The notes: generated from the letters alone by a model not told the origin. A stretch of DNA of 64,000 nucleotides from G963668655 sp963668655 (GCA_963668655.2 CAXXPQ010000003.1:372001-436000), one strand, 5' to 3'. Positions 7,942 to 17,256 are shown, numbered from the stretch's first letter. Translations and numbers: made by a program.

Positions 7942-9459
7942 ATGTCGGATACCCCCCGAATCGAGGCTCCGGAAACGGCGGAACGGGTGAAACTCAGCGC
8001 CCGGGAACGGCTGGAAAATCTGTACGATCCCGGAACGTTCCATGAAATCGACCGTTACGTGGTCCACCACATCGTAGGCTACGGCATGGAGGAAAAGAAG
8101 CGGGCGGGCGACAGCGTGGTGACCGGCTACGGTCAGGTCAACGGGCGCACGGTCTTCGCCTTCAGCCAGGACGCCAGTTTCATGGGCGGATCCCTGGGCG
8201 AGGCGCACGCGAAAAAAGTCTGCAAGATCATGGACATCGCCACCAAGGAAATGGCTCCGGTGGTGGGCTTCAACGACTCTGGCGGCGCGCGCCTCCAGGA
8301 AGGCGTGATTTCTCTTGCGGCCTACGGCGATATCTTTTTCCGCAACGTGCGCACCTCGGGCGTGATTCCGCAGATCAGCGTCATCAACGGCCATTGCGCC
8401 GGCGGCGCGGTCTATTCGCCCGCCTTGACCGATTTCGTTTTCATGGTTGAAGGTCAGTCCTTCATGTTCATCACCGGCCCGAAAGTCGTCAAAGCGGTCA
8501 CCGGGGAGGAAATCTCCAAGGAGGAACTGGGCGGCGCGCTGGCCCATGCGTCCAAGTCCGGCGTCTGCCATCTGACCTGCCGGGACGACCTGCATTCCAT
8601 TCAGCGGGTGAAGGATGTCCTGTCCTACCTTCCCCAGAACTGCCACGAAAAGCCGCCCAGCATCGAACCCACGGACGATCCCTTCCGCCCGTGCCCCGAA
8701 CTTCTGAACATGGTGCCGCTGGACGGGAAGCAGGGATACGATGTGCGGGACGTGATGAACAGCGCGCTGGACGCGGGCAGTTTCTACGAAATTCATCCCC
8801 GTTTCGCCCGAAATATCGTGGTGGGTTTCGCCCGGTTGAACGGCCATGCCGTGGGCGTGGTGGGCAATCAGCCCTCGTTTCTGGCGGGGACGTTGGACTG
8901 CGACGCCTCGCGCAAGGGCGCGCGTTTCATCCGCACCTGCGACGCCTTCAACGTGCCGCTCATCACCTTCGTGGACGTACCGGGCTTCCTGCCGGGCGCC
9001 AACCAGGAGCACAGCGGCATCATTCAGCACGGCGCGAAGATCCTGTACGCCTTCGCCGAGGCCACGGTCCCGAAAATTACCATGACGCTACGGAAGAATT
9101 TCGGCGGCGCGTACGACGTCATGAGTTCCAAGCACGTCGGCGCGGACTTCAATTTCGCCTGGCCCGACTCCCAGATCGCGGTCATGGGTGCCGCCGGGGC
9201 GGTGGAGATTCTGCACAGCCGCAAAATCAGGGCGCTGCGCAAGGAAGGCAACGAGCAGGCCGCCAACGAGCTTCTGCAATCTCTCATCGCGGAATACGAG
9301 GAAATCTACCTGACGCCCTACATGGCCGCCGAATACGGCTTTCTGGACGACGTGATTTCGCCGGACACCACTCGGCAGGTGCTTGTACGCGCCTTCGAGG
9401 CGGTGAAAAACAAGAAGGAGCCCGTCCTGCCTCACAAGCACCGCAACAATCCGTTGTAA
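7942..9459 (+). CDS. Acyl-CoA carboxylase beta (carboxyltransferase) subunit, propionyl-CoA carboxylase type
   Basis: 505 residues, the typical length of PccB/MmdA. It transfers the carboxyl group between carboxybiotin and an acyl-CoA, most likely propionyl-CoA/methylmalonyl-CoA. Both crotonase-like halves are intact: N-terminal GFNDSGGARLQEGV and GHCAGGAVYSPALTDF, C-terminal LITFVDVPGFLPGANQEHSG, KNFGGAYDVMSSKH and the AVMGAAGAVEI segment. ATG 7942 (MSDTPRIEAP) has a strong GGAAAGGAAGG site; a longer frame from 7864 lacks one. No biotin carboxylase or biotin-carrier gene is adjacent, so the holoenzyme partners are elsewhere, and methylmalonyl-CoA decarboxylase alpha cannot be excluded. In context it could feed the TCA genes downstream via methylmalonyl-CoA. 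Confidence 0.9.
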   Translation: MSDTPRIEAPETAERVKLSARERLENLYDPGTFHEIDRYVVHHIVGYGMEEKKRAGDSVVTGYGQVNGRTVFAFSQDASFMGGSLGEAHAKKVCKIMDIATKEMAPVVGFNDSGGARLQEGVISLAAYGDIFFRNVRTSGVIPQISVINGHCAGGAVYSPALTDFVFMVEGQSFMFITGPKVVKAVTGEEISKEELGGALAHASKSGVCHLTCRDDLHSIQRVKDVLSYLPQNCHEKPPSIEPTDDPFRPCPELLNMVPLDGKQGYDVRDVMNSALDAGSFYEIHPRFARNIVVGFARLNGHAVGVVGNQPSFLAGTLDCDASRKGARFIRTCDAFNVPLITFVDVPGFLPGANQEHSGIIQHGAKILYAFAEATVPKITMTLRKNFGGAYDVMSSKHVGADFNFAWPDSQIAVMGAAGAVEILHSRKIRALRKEGNEQAANELLQSLIAEYEEIYLTPYMAAEYGFLDDVISPDTTRQVLVRAFEAVKNKKEPVLPHKHRNNPL

Positions 9460-9477
9460 GGAAATGTCGGAGCAAGA

Positions 9478-9930
9478 ATCGACCTGTTCATCGTCTGGAA
9501 AACTTGGAGCACAACATTTTAAAGAAGCCGTGGCCATCTTCTCGACGAAGAAATGACCTTCGCTTTCGTGAAAACTCATCAGCATGAGTTTCCCGTGGTG
9601 AAGATTGCCTGTGTTCTGGGGTTTTTACGCAGGAACTATTACCGCCGGCTTAAAGCGCCGCTGTCGAAGAAGGAGCAGGCCGACCGGGCGCTGTTGCCCG
9701 AGATCGAACAGGTATTCCACGATAGCGACGAGACTTACGACTCGCCCCGGGTTTACAAAGAGCTGCTCTCCTCGCCCGCATTATCCGGCATGGAAAAGCA
9801 GAATTCCAATGCAAGAAATCGGGCAAAAAGTTGCAACATGGTGGTGAATTTCGTCGTCAATCCGGCCTGGGATCGAAATCCGCCTGGCCTCGGATTGGTC
9901 CCGGAACGGGCACTTGGTGGAAAGCCATAA
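9478..9930 (+). pseudogene. IS3-family transposase remnant (orfA tail plus orfB N-terminus)
   Basis: A broken fragment. A piece resembling the end of an IS3 orfA can be read near 9505-9556 (LEHNILK, then after a frame change AVAIFSTKK and stop), and its TGA overlaps the ATG at 9553 of an orfB start, the usual IS3 arrangement. The orfB part (MTFAFVKTHQHEF..., ACVLGFLRRNYYRRL, DETYDSPRVYKELL) matches the HTH_21 N-terminus of IS3 orfB. After about residue 75 the similarity is lost and the frame ends at 9930, so the DDE catalytic core is absent. It sits between the carboxylase gene and tRNA-Arg and is not mobile. Confidence 0.65.
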
Positions 9931-9933
9931 AGT

Positions 9934-9969
9934 AGAAAAGCCCTGGAATCGTTATGATTCCAAGGCTTT
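9934..9969 (-). terminator. Intrinsic terminator of tRNA-Arg
   Basis: Downstream of the tRNA on the minus strand: a 14-bp stem (AAAGCCTTGGAATC / GATTCCAGGGCTTT, one G-U pair) with loop ATAAC, ending in TTTT. It begins 5 nt past the encoded CCA, so the transcript is monocistronic. Confidence 0.8.
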
Positions 9970-9974
9970 ATCTC

Positions 9975-10050
9975 TGGTACGCCCAGCAGGACTCGAACCT
10001 GCAACCTACGGGTTCGAAGCCCGGTACTCTTCCAGTTGAGCTATGGGCGC
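9975..10050 (-). tRNA. tRNA-Arg (anticodon UCG)
   Basis: 76 nt including an encoded CCA. Acceptor stem GCGCCCA / TGGGCGT, D stem GCTC / GAGT, anticodon loop CTTCGAA with anticodon UCG (reads CGA and probably other CGN codons), T stem GCAGG / CCTGC with loop TTCGAGT. The anticodon stem CCGGG / CCCGT has a C-U mismatch at its outer pair (27-43). Promoter and terminator are both clear. Confidence 0.93.
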
Positions 10051-10074
10051 ACGTGATTGCTTCGAACGGCGCGA

Positions 10075-10103
10075 AGTATAGGACATCACAAGGGATTTGT
10101 CAA
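10075..10103 (-). promoter_or_regulatory. Consensus sigma70 promoter of tRNA-Arg
   Basis: Minus strand: perfect -35 TTGACA (10098-10103), exact 17-nt spacer, -10 TATACT (10075-10080), 25 nt before the mature 5' end of the tRNA. This is the strongest promoter match I see in the window. Confidence 0.85.
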
Positions 10104-10289
10104 TGCTTTCCCGTTCGGAAAACTTCTAAAAATCACCTAAAATACGGACCGAGAGATTTCAAGGGGATTTTCCGTTGGATTTGTCGGCGACACGACGAAG
10201 AATACCGGAAATCTTTTGAGAAACGTCCGGCAGCGAAGACGGCCGGAAAAACATCCGAAATCCGACCGAACGTAATTTTAAAACGGATT

Positions 10290-11573
10290 CTAGCCTTTCT
10301 CCCCCGCGCGCAGGTAAGCATAGGCCGCGCGAAGCTGCATGTCCGTGGGTTCCATGCCCTTCGGGGGAGGCACCGCTTCCAGAAGCTTCATCCCGCGCTC
10401 GTCCGTGCTTTCCACCGAACGAAGATCCATTTCCTCCGCCTCCGAACGAGCCAACTGGGCCAGCACTTCCGGCTGAACCACCGTGATGTCCGGCTTGATG
10501 CCGATGGAATCGATGGAGCGGTCGCTGGGCGTGTAATAGCGGGCCACCGTGATTTTCAGCCCGCTGCCGTCGTCCAGGTCGATGATGTTCTGTACCGATC
10601 CCTTCCCGAAACTGTTGACGCCCACCAGCACCGCCCGGCCGTGATCCTGCAAAGCCCCCGCGACGATCTCCGCCGCCGAGGCCGATCCGCTGTCGATCAG
10701 AAGCACCAGCTTTCCCTTCAGAAAGATCCCGCTTTTATGGGCTCGCTCCACCTCTATGTGCCCCCGATTGCGCCCGATGGTGGAAACGATCTTGCCCTCG
10801 GCGACGAACTCGTCCACCATCTTCACCGCCTCGTCCAGCAATCCTCCCGGGTTTCCGCGCAGATCCAGAATCAGGCCCTCCAGACGCCCGTCCGCCTCCG
10901 CCTTCAACTTCTCGATGGCCGCCGTCATCTGACCGGCCGTGCGGTCCTGGAACGCCCGTACCCGAATATAGCCGTCGTTACCGTCCAACAACCGGAAGTC
11001 CACGCTGGACGTCCGGATCCGGTCGCGGATCAACGTGAAATCCTTCGGGGCCTCGAATCCTTCCCGATAGATCGACAGAACCACCTGGGTTCCGATGGGT
11101 CCGCGCATGAGCGTCACCGCATCCTGCAACGTCACGCCTCGCAGATCCCGCCCGTCGATGGCCAGAATCACGTCCCCGGACAATATTCCCGCTTTCCTGG
11201 CGGGCGCTCCTTCCAGAGGCTCGATCACCACCAGGCGCTGATCGACGCTCTGCACCCGGATGCCCAGCCCCTGAAACTCGCCCGTGGTGTCGATCTTCAT
11301 CTCCCGGAACAGATCGGGCGGCATGAAAATCGTGTGCGGATCCAGCGTATCCAGCATGCCCTTGATAGCCCCGTAGATCAGTTCCTTCTGATCCACCTCC
11401 TCCACGTAGTTGTTTTCCACGTAATGGAGAACTTTGGCGAATACATCCAACTTCTCGTAAACATTCGACTTCTTCGCCCAGGCGACCATGGGGCCGGCAT
11501 TTCCGGCCAGATATCCGAAAACGAAAACCACCGCAATCAGCCACGGGGTCGGGATCGATTTTCTCCCGCTCAT
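10290..11573 (-). CDS. C-terminal processing protease (S41, CtpA/Prc type)
   Basis: 427 residues. A single N-terminal membrane anchor (PWLIAVVFVFGYLAGN, residues 10-25) places the enzyme in the periplasm. Then an N-terminal helical region, a PDZ domain (GLGIRVQSVD... to ...DVILAIDGRDL), and the S41 protease core with the catalytic Ser in IDSGSASAAEIVAGAL and the Lys in SFGKGSVQ. The start at 11573 (MSGRKSIPTP) has GGAAGGAG upstream; the frame extends to 11618 without such a site. CtpA-type proteases trim or degrade envelope proteins from the C-terminus. Genes on either side are tRNA-Arg and MscS, so the context gives no substrate. Confidence 0.92.
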   Translation of the reverse strand: MSGRKSIPTPWLIAVVFVFGYLAGNAGPMVAWAKKSNVYEKLDVFAKVLHYVENNYVEEVDQKELIYGAIKGMLDTLDPHTIFMPPDLFREMKIDTTGEFQGLGIRVQSVDQRLVVIEPLEGAPARKAGILSGDVILAIDGRDLRGVTLQDAVTLMRGPIGTQVVLSIYREGFEAPKDFTLIRDRIRTSSVDFRLLDGNDGYIRVRAFQDRTAGQMTAAIEKLKAEADGRLEGLILDLRGNPGGLLDEAVKMVDEFVAEGKIVSTIGRNRGHIEVERAHKSGIFLKGKLVLLIDSGSASAAEIVAGALQDHGRAVLVGVNSFGKGSVQNIIDLDDGSGLKITVARYYTPSDRSIDSIGIKPDITVVQPEVLAQLARSEAEEMDLRSVESTDERGMKLLEAVPPPKGMEPTDMQLRAAYAYLRAGEKG

Positions 11574-11742
11574 ACTCCTGCTCCTTCCCTGGCGGTTTCT
11601 TTGCATTGCTTCGATCATAACATAGCGGCGTTTTTTGCACCACTTTTCCGTAAAGACTCCGTGGAACCCGCTTTTTCAAAAGGCGACGGACGGTGGACAG
11701 GTAGCCTCCGCACGACACGAACGGACCGGACGCGCGTTCGAT

Positions 11743-12609
11743 CTAATCCTCCGGGCGATGGACCACCTGCTTCGGATAGGGGATTTCCAGTCCGTTTTCG
11801 TCAAAGGCGTCCTTGATCCGTCGCAGCAGTTCCCGCTCGGCCGCCGCCTGCTGCATGGGCTTCACTTTGACGACGATCCGCAGGCCCACGGAGGAATCGT
11901 TCAGCCCGATCACCCCCTGCACCTCCGGGGGTTCGATCACCATTTCCTTGAACTCTCCGGCCCACGCCTCCGCCACGGCCCGCAAGACCGACATGCCCTT
12001 CTCTATGGGTTGTTCGTAGGCCATGCCCACTTCCGCGATGGCCCGGCCCCAGCCCCGATTGAGGTTGCCGAAGGAGCGCACCTCTCCGTTGGGATACGTC
12101 CAGAGACGGCCGTTGAACTCGCGCACCATCGTGTTTCGAAGATCCACTTTCTCGACCACGCCGGAAACGGAACCGATGGTGATGACATCGCCCACCAGCA
12201 CCAGGCCGTCGAAAATCAGGAAAAAGCCGGAAATGAAATCCTTGACGGTGTTTTGCGCCCCGAACCCCACGGCCAGTCCCAGCACTCCGGCCGAAGCCAG
12301 AACCGCCGTGGTATCGATCCCCAGTTCCTTCAAAACAATCATCAGGGCGAGGAAATAGATTACATAGCGTTCCACGCTGAGCACCAGCGGAAGCAGCGTC
12401 TTCTGGCGAGCCTGTTTCGTCTCGAATTCCCTGTCGCCTTCCCTCGGCATCAGCAGCCTGGTGGTCAGGTTGCGGGAAAGCCAGCGAATCACGCGGACCG
12501 AGGCGATGACCAGAACGATGGTCACCAGCGAGGCCAGATAGGAAGCCGCGTTTTTCTCGAAAAGATCCTCCAGAACGATTTCCAGATGATCCATCAGAGT
12601 CTGCAACAT
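11743..12609 (-). CDS. mscS: Small mechanosensitive channel, MscS family
   Basis: 288 residues, close to E. coli MscS. Three hydrophobic segments (about 25-40, 70-92 and 100-125) are followed by the soluble beta and alpha/beta domains. The pore-lining third helix has the Gly/Ala-rich pattern SAGVLGLAVGFGAQ and continues into NTVKDFISGFFLI; the beta domain shows VGDVITIGSVSGVVEKVDLRNT. It should release solutes on hypo-osmotic shock. It lies 81 nt downstream of the transporter gene on the same strand. Confidence 0.92.
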   Translation of the reverse strand: MLQTLMDHLEIVLEDLFEKNAASYLASLVTIVLVIASVRVIRWLSRNLTTRLLMPREGDREFETKQARQKTLLPLVLSVERYVIYFLALMIVLKELGIDTTAVLASAGVLGLAVGFGAQNTVKDFISGFFLIFDGLVLVGDVITIGSVSGVVEKVDLRNTMVREFNGRLWTYPNGEVRSFGNLNRGWGRAIAEVGMAYEQPIEKGMSVLRAVAEAWAGEFKEMVIEPPEVQGVIGLNDSSVGLRIVVKVKPMQQAAAERELLRRIKDAFDENGLEIPYPKQVVHRPED

Positions 12610-12690
12610 GATTCCATCTCCCTATTCCTTCCGGAGGTTTCTACGCCTCGCGCAGCGACTCCCGAATGGCATGGCCCGTCTCCGATCCGA

Positions 12691-14928
12691 TCAGTTGTCC
12701 TCCGCGATCAGAATCCGCTGCCCCACCCAGACGAACAGAATATCGTTGATATTCTCGAAACGCCGGAGAAAAGCCCCTCCGTCCTCCTGCATCTTGTCCA
12801 GAGACAGCCCGGTGATGACCAGATCCGCCGCCTCCGAGTTCTTGTTGACCAGGGAATCGAAATCGTCTTCTTTTTTCATGGGGATGCGCTCGATGTTTTT
12901 GGTCGAAATGGGAATCCGCCCCCGATCGATCAAATCGTTCAAATGCTGCACGCCCAATTCCATGCGCTCCTCGGCGAAGGCCGCGAAGATCTTGATCTCG
13001 GCCTCCTGCCATTCCTCGTGCCCGAAAACGATATACGCCAGCAGAATCATCAGGTTGGCGTTCCGATAGTCGCCGGGCGTGAACCAGATGTGGATCACCC
13101 GTTTGTATCCGAAATGCCGCTTGGAGGAACGCAGGACACAGACATTGAAGCCCGCCACGGAGGCGAACTGGCCGCCATCGACGATATCGCGGATGATTTT
13201 GTCGTCGTCGTCCGCGCTGTAGTCGAAGAGAATGGTGTTGTTGTCCATGCCGGAGATTCCCGGAATCTGGACGATCTGCGCCACGGCAGTCTTGAAACTG
13301 GGAGAAATGATCGTATCCACGTAGATTCCCGCCCGGCTGGCCTGGCTCTGATGAATAAGTCGCTGAAGCTGTTTCTTGGCGTCCTCGTTGCGCTCGCGGG
13401 TCAGCGGTCCTTCTATGTAATGGATATAACTACCGAATCCGTAGTACTGAGAAATCCAGCGTAAAAGATCGAATACCCCGAGGCGCTTGAAGGAAAGTGC
13501 GGAAACGGCGATGACCGAAGGCCGCCAGTTGGCGGCGTCCACGCCGGACTGCCGTTTTTGCAGAACCAGTTGCAGATTGCGCACGATCTGGGACAGCACC
13601 CCTGCGAACAAGGTGGACAAATCCCGCTCGTCGGTGAGAATGCGCTTCATCCAGAGATAGATCAAGGTCATGACCACCAGGGCCAGAACCGAATACATCG
13701 GTTGCATCAGGTACATCATCACCAGGCAACTGACCGCGCCGATGCCGGACAGATACCATTTGGTGCGAAAGGTGGGGCGGTAGGACGGATTTCCAGAGAA
13801 ATGCTGGAAGAAGCTGATGGCGCAGAGCGAACCGTAGGTGACCATGAAGAACATACTGATGATCTGGGCCACAAAATCGACGTTGCCCAGGGAAACGAAC
13901 AGAAGCGCCAGCGCGGAGGTCAGCAAAGTGGCGTTCACGGGCTCGTTGGCCTCGCCCTTCCCTCTTCCGATGTATCCATTGATGCGTTCGTTTCCGAAGG
14001 CCCGGTCCTGGGCCAGGGCTTGGAGCGTACGCGGAGCCACCAGGATGGAGCCGATGGCCGAGGAAAGCGTGGCCGCGCCCAGTCCGATGTAGATGATCGG
14101 CCCCCAGACGGCGATATCGCTCATGATGAACTGATTTTCCGCCAGTTGATCCGGAGTGGCGCTGCTTCCCAGTTTCACGACGACCAGCAGGTACATCGCC
14201 ATTCCTACCAACGTCCCCGCCATGGTTCCCAGGGGAATGGAGCGTCTCGGGTTTTTCAGATCGCCGGAAAGCCCCACGCCGGCGGTCATGCCCGTAAACG
14301 CCGGAAAGACGATGGCGAAAACCGTGAAAAAGTCCTGGTGATCCGCCACCTTGGCCAGAAGATTCAATTCTCCCCGGGGACCAACGGACTCTCCCATAAA
14401 GAACATCACCAGGGAAACCGCCAGAATCACGGAGACGATCCACAGCATGGAAACGCCCAGATCGGCGCCCTTGTACAACATGATCGCCACGAGGATAAGC
14501 GTCCCCGGAATACCGATCATGCGTCCGTCCGGAACGAACCCGAGCGCGTCCTGGATGAGTGGGAAAAGCGGTCGGAAGGCCTCCGAAAAGGCGATCATGT
14601 AAAAAGCGATGGAGACGGCCTGAGAAAGGTAAAGCGAGATGCCGATGGCCGCGCCGATCTTCAACCCGAAGGACCGGCTGATGATGAAATATTCGCCGCC
14701 GCCTTCCACTTTCAGATTGGTGGCGATCTCGGCCACGGCCAGACCGGTGGGAATAGTGATGGCGTGCCCAATTACAACGATCAGGATGGCCCCGAGAATC
14801 CCGGTTTGTCCCACGGCGTAACCAAAGCGAAGAAACAGAACGGCGCCTAGAATGGTGCTGATGGCGGCCAGAAAAACGGGCGCGGTGCCGAATCCGTGGC
14901 CACGAGTGGAGGCATTGGCGGTGGGCAT
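12691..14928 (-). CDS. APC-superfamily transporter, SLC12/cation-chloride cotransporter type
   Basis: 745 residues. The N-terminal about 440 residues form roughly 12 hydrophobic segments starting with GTAPVFLAAISTILGAVLFLR, typical of the APC fold, with the unwound TM1 segment and the following GGEYFIISRSFG motif. The last about 290 residues form a soluble C-terminal domain (ADDDDKIIRDIVDGGQ, RVIHIWFTPGDYRNANLM, FAEERMELGVQHLNDL), as in bacterial relatives of eukaryotic SLC12 cotransporters. The substrate is not determined; ions or amino acids are both possible. Placement before mscS suggests an osmotic role, but that is inference. Confidence 0.82.
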   Translation of the reverse strand: MPTANASTRGHGFGTAPVFLAAISTILGAVLFLRFGYAVGQTGILGAILIVVIGHAITIPTGLAVAEIATNLKVEGGGEYFIISRSFGLKIGAAIGISLYLSQAVSIAFYMIAFSEAFRPLFPLIQDALGFVPDGRMIGIPGTLILVAIMLYKGADLGVSMLWIVSVILAVSLVMFFMGESVGPRGELNLLAKVADHQDFFTVFAIVFPAFTGMTAGVGLSGDLKNPRRSIPLGTMAGTLVGMAMYLLVVVKLGSSATPDQLAENQFIMSDIAVWGPIIYIGLGAATLSSAIGSILVAPRTLQALAQDRAFGNERINGYIGRGKGEANEPVNATLLTSALALLFVSLGNVDFVAQIISMFFMVTYGSLCAISFFQHFSGNPSYRPTFRTKWYLSGIGAVSCLVMMYLMQPMYSVLALVVMTLIYLWMKRILTDERDLSTLFAGVLSQIVRNLQLVLQKRQSGVDAANWRPSVIAVSALSFKRLGVFDLLRWISQYYGFGSYIHYIEGPLTRERNEDAKKQLQRLIHQSQASRAGIYVDTIISPSFKTAVAQIVQIPGISGMDNNTILFDYSADDDDKIIRDIVDGGQFASVAGFNVCVLRSSKRHFGYKRVIHIWFTPGDYRNANLMILLAYIVFGHEEWQEAEIKIFAAFAEERMELGVQHLNDLIDRGRIPISTKNIERIPMKKEDDFDSLVNKNSEAADLVITGLSLDKMQEDGGAFLRRFENINDILFVWVGQRILIAEDN

Positions 14929-15336
14929 GAATGATTTCCTCTTACCTTTTCAAACCGTGACGTCGATATGAAACGAATCCCCCCGTGTCGAACCGGCATT
15001 TTCGGAACGGCATGGAATCATACCAGATTGGAAAAATCGATGGAAAAGAAAACAAAAGAATCCGACATCCAACAGCGACACGCCAAGAAACATCGGGCGT
15101 CTTTTTTCCCGGATTTCGTTTTCGGTTCTTTTCCGGGGAATTATCCGGCCCCCGCTTCCATCCTTATCCTGGAACCCGGAGAAAAGCCGCCGTATTTCAT
15201 CGGAAAACCCGATTGACGGCCCATCTCCGGTGATGATAGAATGCGAACGGATCAAAACAGACGCAGTGGTGGGAATGTTCGCGAGAACGGAAGCTTTCAA
15301 CAGGACGCCAACGGGCATCGGAGCGGAGGAGCGGCC
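14929..15336. other. Divergent intergenic region, no gene seen
   Basis: About 400 nt between the transporter (minus) and malate dehydrogenase (plus) starts. Short open frames here lack ribosome sites and family resemblance. The only element I can support is the promoter at 15213-15242. A TATGAT near 15025 on the minus strand could serve the transporter, but no good -35 partners it. Confidence 0.5.
15213..15242 (+). promoter_or_regulatory. Promoter for the malate dehydrogenase pair
   Basis: -35 TTGACG (15213-15218), 18-nt spacer, -10 TAGAAT (15237-15242), about 95 nt upstream of the ATG at 15337. Same hexamers as the flippase-operon promoter. Confidence 0.6.
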
Positions 15337-16263
15337 ATGAAAATCGGAATCATCGGAGCGGGAAACGTCGGAATCACCTCGGCGTTCGCCATCGCGGAAA
15401 AGGGCTCGGGCAAGATCCTGCTGTACGACCCCGTGGAGGGACGCGCCAAGGGCAAGGCGCTGGATCTGGTGGAGGCCGGACCCATCCGGCGCTATGACGC
15501 CAAGATCCATGGGACGGACGTCTTCGAGAAACTACTCGACAGTCAAATCGTCGTGATCGCCGCCGGGAAGGCCCGCAGCGCGGAGATGCGCCGACAGGAT
15601 CTTTTCGAAGAAAACCTTAAGATTATCGAAGACTTGGCCGACAAACTGAAGGCAGGCTACGCCGACCGCACCCCGCCGATCGTCTTCGTGCTTTCCGAAC
15701 CGGTGGACCTGATGACCCTGGCCTTTCTGAAAAGGACCGGCTGGCCGAAGGAACGCGTCATGGGTGTGGGCGGCATCCTTTCCGCCTCCCGCATGCGCCA
15801 CTACGTCGCCCGGGAACTGGGCATCCAGCCTTCCGACGTGGACGCCATGGTGATGGGCGCCCACGGCGACCATATGGCCGTGATGGAGCGTTACAGCCGC
15901 ATTTCCGGACTGCCGCTGGAACACCTGATGACCCGCGAGCAGATCGACGCCGTTATCGATCGCACGGTACACGCCGGCGACGAAATCGTGGACCAGGCCA
16001 AGGTGGGCAGCAGCTTTTTCACCCCCGGCGCGGCGGTGGGAGCCCTGGTGGAATCGGTCACCCGCGACAGCGACCGCGTGCTGAGCGTCTCCGCCTATCT
16101 GGACGGTGAATACGGCGTCTCGGGTCTCTGCGCCAGCGTGCCGGCGCGGCTGGGACGCGAAGGCATCGTACGGATCTTCGAACTGCCCCTCACGGACGGA
16201 GAACGGGAACGTTTCCACGGTTCGGTGGATACGCTGAAGCCCTTTCTGTCCAGAATGCCATAA
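15337..16263 (+). CDS. Divergent malate/lactate dehydrogenase paralogue with altered active site
   Basis: 308 residues, full length for the LDH/MDH superfamily. The Rossmann motif GAGNVG and Asp31 after strand 2 (LLYDPVEG) fit NAD binding. Lined up with the neighbouring MDH, Arg80, Arg86, Arg152 and His176 (GAHGDHM) are kept, but the substrate-binding Asn of SNPLD is Glu121 (SEPVD) and the catalytic Asp of VLDSTR, which pairs with the His, is Ser149 (ILSASR). Loss of both argues against normal malate turnover; it may have a different substrate or a regulatory/structural role. ATG 15337 sits behind GGAGGAG. The canonical MDH follows 15 nt later with its own GGGAGG site, so both are co-transcribed from 15213-15242. 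Confidence 0.85.
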   Translation: MKIGIIGAGNVGITSAFAIAEKGSGKILLYDPVEGRAKGKALDLVEAGPIRRYDAKIHGTDVFEKLLDSQIVVIAAGKARSAEMRRQDLFEENLKIIEDLADKLKAGYADRTPPIVFVLSEPVDLMTLAFLKRTGWPKERVMGVGGILSASRMRHYVARELGIQPSDVDAMVMGAHGDHMAVMERYSRISGLPLEHLMTREQIDAVIDRTVHAGDEIVDQAKVGSSFFTPGAAVGALVESVTRDSDRVLSVSAYLDGEYGVSGLCASVPARLGREGIVRIFELPLTDGERERFHGSVDTLKPFLSRMP

Positions 16264-16278
16264 AGGGAGGACGTTTCC

Positions 16279-17217
16279 ATGATTACTTTACCGAAAGTCA
16301 CCATCGTCGGAAGCGGAAACGTCGGGGCTACGGCCACGTTCTACATCGCCGAGCGCGGCCTGGCGGACGTGGTGATGCTGGACGTGAAGGAAGGCATGCC
16401 CCAGTCCAAGGCGCTCGACGCCACCCACTGCGCTCCGCTGCGCAACTACGATGTTTCCATCACGGGTTCCAACGACTTTTCCGCCATGGCGGGCTCCGAT
16501 GTCGTCGTCATCACCGCCGGACTGCCCAGAAAACCGGGCATGAGTCGGGAGGATCTGCTGAATATCAACGCGAAGATCGTGGCGGGCGTCTCGGAAAACA
16601 TCGCCCGCTACGCGCCCAACGCCATCGTGATCGTCGTCTCCAACCCGTTGGACATCATGACCTACGTGGCCTGGAAGGTCACCGGCTTCGGCATCCGCCG
16701 AGTCATGGGCATGGCCGGGGTGCTGGACTCCACCCGCTTCCGTTATTTCATCGCGGAGGAACTGGGCGTCTCTCCCCGGGACGTGCAGTCCCTGGTGCTG
16801 GGCGGCCACGGCGATGAAATGGTTCCGCTGCCGGAATATTCCACCGTGGGCGGCATTCCGATCACGGAACTGATGACGCCGAAACGCATCGAGGAACTCG
16901 TCGTGCGCACCCGCAAGGGTGGCGGGGAGATCGTCGGGCACTTGAAGACGGGCAGCGCCTTTTACGCCCCGGCGGCCTCCACCACGGAGATGGTGGAAAG
17001 CATTCTGCGAGACAACAAACGCATTCTGCCCGTGGCGGCCTACCTGCGCGGCGAGTACGGCATCAAGGGCTATTTCATCGGCGTCCCGGCCCTTCTTGGG
17101 GCCAACGGCATCGAGAAAATTCTTGAAATTCCCATCGAGGATCGCTGGGTGGAACAGATGCGCAAGTCCGCGGAACTGGTGGAGGATACCATCTCCAAGC
17201 TGGAGATCGATATCTGA
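16279..17217 (+). CDS. mdh: Malate dehydrogenase (NAD)
   Basis: 312 residues, LDH-like MDH subgroup. It interconverts malate and oxaloacetate. Nucleotide-binding GSGNVG with Asp35 indicates NAD; the mobile loop GLPRKPGMSRED supplies Arg84 and Arg90 (malate rather than lactate specificity), and Asn122 (SNPLD), Asp150, Arg153 (LDSTR) and His177 (GGHGDEM) complete the active site. It is the second gene of a two-gene unit with its divergent paralogue, and a strong terminator follows 40 nt after the stop. Clustered with 2-oxoglutarate dehydrogenase, citrate synthase and aconitase genes, its role is in the TCA cycle. Confidence 0.95.
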   Translation: MITLPKVTIVGSGNVGATATFYIAERGLADVVMLDVKEGMPQSKALDATHCAPLRNYDVSITGSNDFSAMAGSDVVVITAGLPRKPGMSREDLLNINAKIVAGVSENIARYAPNAIVIVVSNPLDIMTYVAWKVTGFGIRRVMGMAGVLDSTRFRYFIAEELGVSPRDVQSLVLGGHGDEMVPLPEYSTVGGIPITELMTPKRIEELVVRTRKGGGEIVGHLKTGSAFYAPAASTTEMVESILRDNKRILPVAAYLRGEYGIKGYFIGVPALLGANGIEKILEIPIEDRWVEQMRKSAELVEDTISKLEIDI

Positions 17218-17256
17218 ACGACCGATTGAAAGAAATGCGGGGAGCTTCCCCGGATC

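Noticed and set aside
7762..9030. Minus-strand ORF of 422 residues opposite the carboxylase
   Set aside because: Shadow frame; no motif and no start signal.
9954..10050. ORF beginning with YAQQDSNLQPTGSK
   Set aside because: This is the familiar false translation of the antisense strand of a tRNA.
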